Shown here: positions 26,231 to 30,477 of the stretch, one piece after another
Numbering within the stretch: the stretch's first letter is position 1
Layout: each line of letters opens with the position of its first letter
DNA from: Acidobacteriota bacterium
Lineage (GTDB): Bacteria; Acidobacteriota; Terriglobia; Terriglobales; Acidobacteriaceae
Reading direction: 5' to 3'
Length of the DNA: 30,477 bases
Assembly (NCBI GenBank): GCA_021779695.1
Contig: JAJYAE010000011.1
Location: forward strand, 1-30,477
Notes under the pieces: model-generated
Told to the model about the DNA's origin: nothing
What the model saw: only the letters and a program-made list of their open reading frames with translations
The model's database searches: none
Translations under genes and position numbers: made by a program

Positions 26231-26268
26231 CATCTCCAATTGCCAGGTATACTCGGCAATTGGAGATG
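26231..26268. repeat. Perfect 14-bp inverted repeat with 10-nt loop
   Basis: The arms CATCTCCAATTGCC (26231-26244) and GGCAATTGGAGATG (26255-26268) are exactly complementary. The loop itself centres on GTATAC. It has no T tail on either strand. Confidence 0.8.
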
Positions 26269-26402
26269 CATTGATCGAAATATCATCGTCTCTGCTTCAA
26301 CCAAACGCCCGATGGGCCGTTCTGCATGGAGATAGTTCAGCACATCCAGGCACGGATGCCCGCCGGCCGCGTCCCACGCAATAAAGCGGCTGGCGCTGCA
26401 GA

Positions 26403-26431
26403 TTCGAGCCGCTGGAGAACTCCAGTAGAAT
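26403..26431 (+). promoter_or_regulatory. Candidate argG promoter with palindromic spacer
   Basis: TAGAAT (26426-26431) is a good -10. A weak -35 (TTCGAG, 26403-26408) lies 17 nt away. The spacer carries a perfect palindrome CTGGAG-AA-CTCCAG (26412-26425) abutting the -10, a natural place for a repressor. The leader to argG would be about 90 nt. Confidence 0.4.
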
Positions 26432-26433
26432 AA

Positions 26434-27876
<1,443 letters not shown>

Positions 27877-27931
27877 TCGCTTGAAAGCAGCGGCTGAGCC
27901 GCACGGATCCAGCAACGGAGGTCGGCGCGCT

Positions 27932-29437
27932 GTGTTGGAGCATCGCGAACGCCTGGCGCACTTCATCGAGAGCAATTGGCCCCGCAGACGCATCCTCGTC
28001 GTCGGCGATGTGATGCTTGACCGCTATCTCTGGGGCGAGGTGAATCGCATCTCCCCGGAAGCTCCCGTGCCGGTTGTGCTGGCCTCCCGCGAGACGAGCC
28101 AGCCGGGAGGCGCCGCCAACGTTGCCATGAACCTCACGCGGCTTGGAGCCACCGCCCATGTCTGCGGATTTGTAGGGGATGACGAGGCAGGCCGGACGCT
28201 CGCCGAATCAATGCGCGCGGAGGGCATTGCGTCGTCGCTGATCGCGTGTGATGGCCTTCCTACGACCACCAAACTGCGCATTCTTGGTGGCGGGCAGCAG
28301 ATGCTGCGCGTTGACTCTGAGCAGACTGGTCCGCGTTCTAGCGGGGAGTATCACCAGCTGCTCAGTCATGCGCTCGATCTCTTGCCCTCCTGTGACGCCC
28401 TTGTGCTCTCCGATTATGCCAAGGGCACGCTGAGCCGGGAGGTCTGCCGCGACCTTATCGTGGCAGCGCGCGAGCGCGCAGTGCCGGTCGTCGTCGATCC
28501 CAAGAACAAGGACTTCTCCCGCTACGCTGGCGCCACCACGGTGTGTCCCAACCTGGCGGAATTAGCTTCTGCCTTGAATGAGGACCGGCATTGCCTTGAC
28601 CGGCTCCTAGTACATGCGCAGTCGATGGTCGAGCCGCTCCAGCTTGAGTATTTGACGGCCACGCTCAGCGACCGCGGAATCGCGCTGATCCGCCCGGCGG
28701 GCCACGTGATCGCGCCTGCCGCGCCCCGCCCTGTCTTCGACGTCTCCGGCGCTGGCGATACCGTAATCGCAGTTCTCGCACTTTGCATTCCTTCTGGCAT
28801 CGCGTCGGAAGTCGCCGTCCGCCTCGCAAACCTCGCGGCGGGGATCGTGGTCGGTAAACACGGAGCAGCGCCGGTGAGTCAGGCCGAGCTGCTCCGTGAG
28901 CTTGCCGGAGAGGCCGCCTCCAGCATGCAGCAAAAAGTCCTCTCGCTCGATGGCGTGTTGGCGCAAGTGGCGCGTTGGCGAGAGAACGGCGAAAGGGTCG
29001 CCTTCACCAACGGCTGCTTCGATCTGCTTCACGTCGGGCATCTCACGCTTCTGGAGCAGGCTCGCAGGATGACCGATCGTCTCATCGTTGGCCTGAACAG
29101 CGATTCATCGGTACACGGCCTCAAGGGGACGGGCAGGCCCGTGAATCCAGAGCACAGCCGCGCTCAGGTATTGGCCGCCCTCGACGCAGTCGATGCCGTG
29201 GTTCTCTTCGATGAGGCCACCCCGTTGCGTCTGATCCGCGCCGTTCGTCCGGATCTCCTGGTCAAAGGAGGCGACTACACACCGGATACCATTGCCGGTG
29301 CGGACGAGGTGGCATCGTGGGGTGGCCAGGTCCGCATTGTCCCGCTTGTCGCGGGCGTCTCCACAACGCGGTTCCTCAACGCCATAGTCCCTTGCCGGGA
29401 ACTGCATCAACCTGAACTGCGCGCGCACGAGGGATAG
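27932..29437 (+). CDS. hldE: Bifunctional heptose 7-phosphate kinase / heptose 1-phosphate adenylyltransferase
   Basis: The start is GTG 27932, with GGAGG at 27917-27921 and 10 nt spacing, giving 501 residues. Residues 1-320 are a ribokinase-type kinase (GGAANVAMNL at 59-68, catalytic Asp276 in DVSGAGDTV). Residues 340-490 are a nucleotidyltransferase with FTNGCFDLLHVGH (HxGH at 367-370) and VKGGDYTPDTI. The two domains make ADP-D-glycero-manno-heptose for LPS inner core together with GmhA, GmhB and HldD, none of which is in the window. It implies a heptose-containing outer-membrane glycan. The kinase-adenylyltransferase fusion is the usual Gram-negative form. Confidence 0.94.
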   Translation: MLEHRERLAHFIESNWPRRRILVVGDVMLDRYLWGEVNRISPEAPVPVVLASRETSQPGGAANVAMNLTRLGATAHVCGFVGDDEAGRTLAESMRAEGIASSLIACDGLPTTTKLRILGGGQQMLRVDSEQTGPRSSGEYHQLLSHALDLLPSCDALVLSDYAKGTLSREVCRDLIVAARERAVPVVVDPKNKDFSRYAGATTVCPNLAELASALNEDRHCLDRLLVHAQSMVEPLQLEYLTATLSDRGIALIRPAGHVIAPAAPRPVFDVSGAGDTVIAVLALCIPSGIASEVAVRLANLAAGIVVGKHGAAPVSQAELLRELAGEAASSMQQKVLSLDGVLAQVARWRENGERVAFTNGCFDLLHVGHLTLLEQARRMTDRLIVGLNSDSSVHGLKGTGRPVNPEHSRAQVLAALDAVDAVVLFDEATPLRLIRAVRPDLLVKGGDYTPDTIAGADEVASWGGQVRIVPLVAGVSTTRFLNAIVPCRELHQPELRAHEG

Positions 29438-29522
29438 AGCCAAGGGTACATCGTGAGCGCACGGAACTTACCCACGGCAAGGCTGCTGCGGGCCGCAGGG
29501 GGAGTTCGCCTTCTGGAATGGT

Positions 29523-30477
29523 CTACTTCGCGATACCGGCTACTGCCGCATCCTGGGTGTGAACCTGGGCATTTACCCACTCAAAGGTACTGCGAAGGCC
29601 ATCTTCAAGTGGCGCCGTCGGAGCCCATCCCAACTCCTTGCGAATCAGGCGGTTATCCGAATTCCGGCCGCGCACGCCGAGCGGGCCGGGAATATGACGA
29701 AGGCGAAGCTGTTTGCCTGCGATGCGCATTGCCATCTCCGCCAATTGATTGATGGTCACCATTTCCTCGGAACCGATGTTCACCGGACCCTGGAACTTCG
29801 ATTCCATCAGTCTGCGCACGCCCTCCAGGCACTCATCTATATATAGGAAGGAGCGCGTCTGGCGGCCATCGCCCCAAATCTCAATCTCGCCGCCGTCCGA
29901 AGCTTCGGCCACCTTGCGGCAGATCGCAGCCGGAGCCTTTTCGCGGCCACCCTTCCAGGTGCCCTGCGGCCCAAAGATGTTATGGAACCGCGCAATATGA
30001 ACTTCCAGACCGTAGTTGCGTGCATACGCCATGTAAAGCCGCTCGCTAAACAGCTTTTCCCATCCGTATTCGCTGTCGGGCGCCGCGGGATACGCGGACT
30101 CTTCCACGCAGTTGGGATTGTCGGGGTCCATTTGATTTCGTTCCGGATAAATGCACGCCGAGGAGGAGTAGAAGAACCGCTTCACGCCCGCGTTGCGGCC
30201 CGCCTCCACTGTATTCAGATTGATCGTGGCTGAGTTGTGCATCACGCAGGCATCGTGCTCGCCAGTGAAGATGTAGCCCGCACCGCCCATGTCAGCCGCA
30301 AGCTGGTAGACATCGTCGATGCCATCGACGGCGGCCTCTGCCACCTTTGGATCGCGCAGGTCGCCGAGGAGAAATTCATGCGCCGCGCTCTCTGAGAACT
30401 CCGGGTGCTTCACGTCCACGCCCCGCACCCAATAACCTTCACGCCGCAGGCGATGAACCAGATGGCTCCCAATAAAT
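29523..30477 (-). CDS. GDP-mannose 3,5-epimerase-like NAD-dependent epimerase (5' end outside window)
   Basis: About 317 residues are visible; the first reads FIGSHL, the tail of the NAD-binding GxxGFIGSH motif, so only a few N-terminal residues are missing. It is an extended short-chain dehydrogenase. The sequence follows plant GDP-mannose 3,5-epimerase closely: AADMGGAGYI, SSACIYPE, EYGWEK, GTWKGGREKAP and PGPLGVRGRNSDN. The catalytic equivalents are Cys108 (plant Cys145), Tyr137 and Lys141 (YxxxK) and Lys180 (plant Lys217), counted from the first visible residue and with the same spacing as in the plant enzyme. It should convert GDP-D-mannose to GDP-L-galactose or GDP-L-gulose, presumably for surface polysaccharide. 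It converges with hldE across an 85-nt gap. Confidence 0.88.
   Translation of the reverse strand, partial: FIGSHLVHRLRREGYWVRGVDVKHPEFSESAAHEFLLGDLRDPKVAEAAVDGIDDVYQLAADMGGAGYIFTGEHDACVMHNSATINLNTVEAGRNAGVKRFFYSSSACIYPERNQMDPDNPNCVEESAYPAAPDSEYGWEKLFSERLYMAYARNYGLEVHIARFHNIFGPQGTWKGGREKAPAAICRKVAEASDGGEIEIWGDGRQTRSFLYIDECLEGVRRLMESKFQGPVNIGSEEMVTINQLAEMAMRIAGKQLRLRHIPGPLGVRGRNSDNRLIRKELGWAPTAPLEDGLRSTFEWVNAQVHTQDAAVAGIAK

Noticed and set aside
26020..26343. 107-residue minus-strand frame with one hydrophobic stretch, resembling a sorting-tail (PEP-CTERM-like) protein
   Set aside because: The Pro-Glu-Pro motif is absent, there is no ribosome site, and the frame runs through the perfect inverted repeat and overlaps the DUF1801 region.

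Overview
This window looks like a chromosomal segment from an Acidobacteriota (subdivision 1 / Terriglobia-like) bacterium. I infer this from the gene content: a DUF3106 protein, a carboxypeptidase-regulatory-like secreted protein, a DUF4382/DUF5666-type lipoprotein, a DUF1080 (3-keto-disaccharide hydrolase) protein, a secreted GH3 glucosidase, and an EF-P with a 'PGN' loop tip. The DNA is moderately GC-rich and densely coding, with short intergenic gaps and several GC-rich hairpin terminators. I see no tRNA or rRNA gene, CRISPR array, insertion sequence or prophage gene.

Layout. 1-3.5 kb: tail of a DUF3106 protein (+) converging on a GH3 beta-glucosidase and an EamA-like transporter (-). 3.6-6.1 kb: efp, a DinB-family protein and a secreted CarboxypepD_reg protein (+). 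6.2-9.2 kb: a two-gene minus-strand serine-biosynthesis operon, a class V aminotransferase followed 13 nt later by serA, whose reading frame carries an extra N-terminal XRE helix-turn-helix domain. 9.5-13.1 kb: a FecR-domain Gly-rich secreted protein (-), a YqeY-domain protein (+) and a CrtI-like desaturase (+). 13.2-16.7 kb: a DUF4382-type lipoprotein, a DUF1080 protein and dapA (all -), the last two translationally coupled. 16.9-17.6 kb: rplU-rpmA (+) behind a good sigma70-type promoter. 17.7-18.9 kb: an unrecognised membrane protein and a 50-residue secreted peptide (-). 19.2-21.8 kb: gyrB (+). 22.0-25.3 kb: a large minus-strand gene fusing a decaheme c-type cytochrome (MtrA/DmsE-like) to an outer-membrane beta-barrel the size of MtrB. 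25.6-26.0 kb: a DUF1801 protein (-). 26.5-29.4 kb: argG and hldE (+). 29.5 kb to the end: a GDP-mannose 3,5-epimerase-like gene (-) running out of the window.

How the genes work together. Most are housekeeping: serine, lysine and arginine synthesis, ribosome and elongation factors, gyrase, and heptose/GDP-sugar precursors for the cell surface. The standout is the cytochrome-porin fusion. One polypeptide appears to combine the periplasmic electron wire (ten CXXCH motifs) with its outer-membrane sheath, plus an eleventh, unusual CX3CH motif inside the barrel part. No partner cytochrome gene lies beside it. The second unusual item is the XRE-SerA fusion, which has ribosome binding sites at both the full-length start and the start of SerA proper, so two protein forms are possible.
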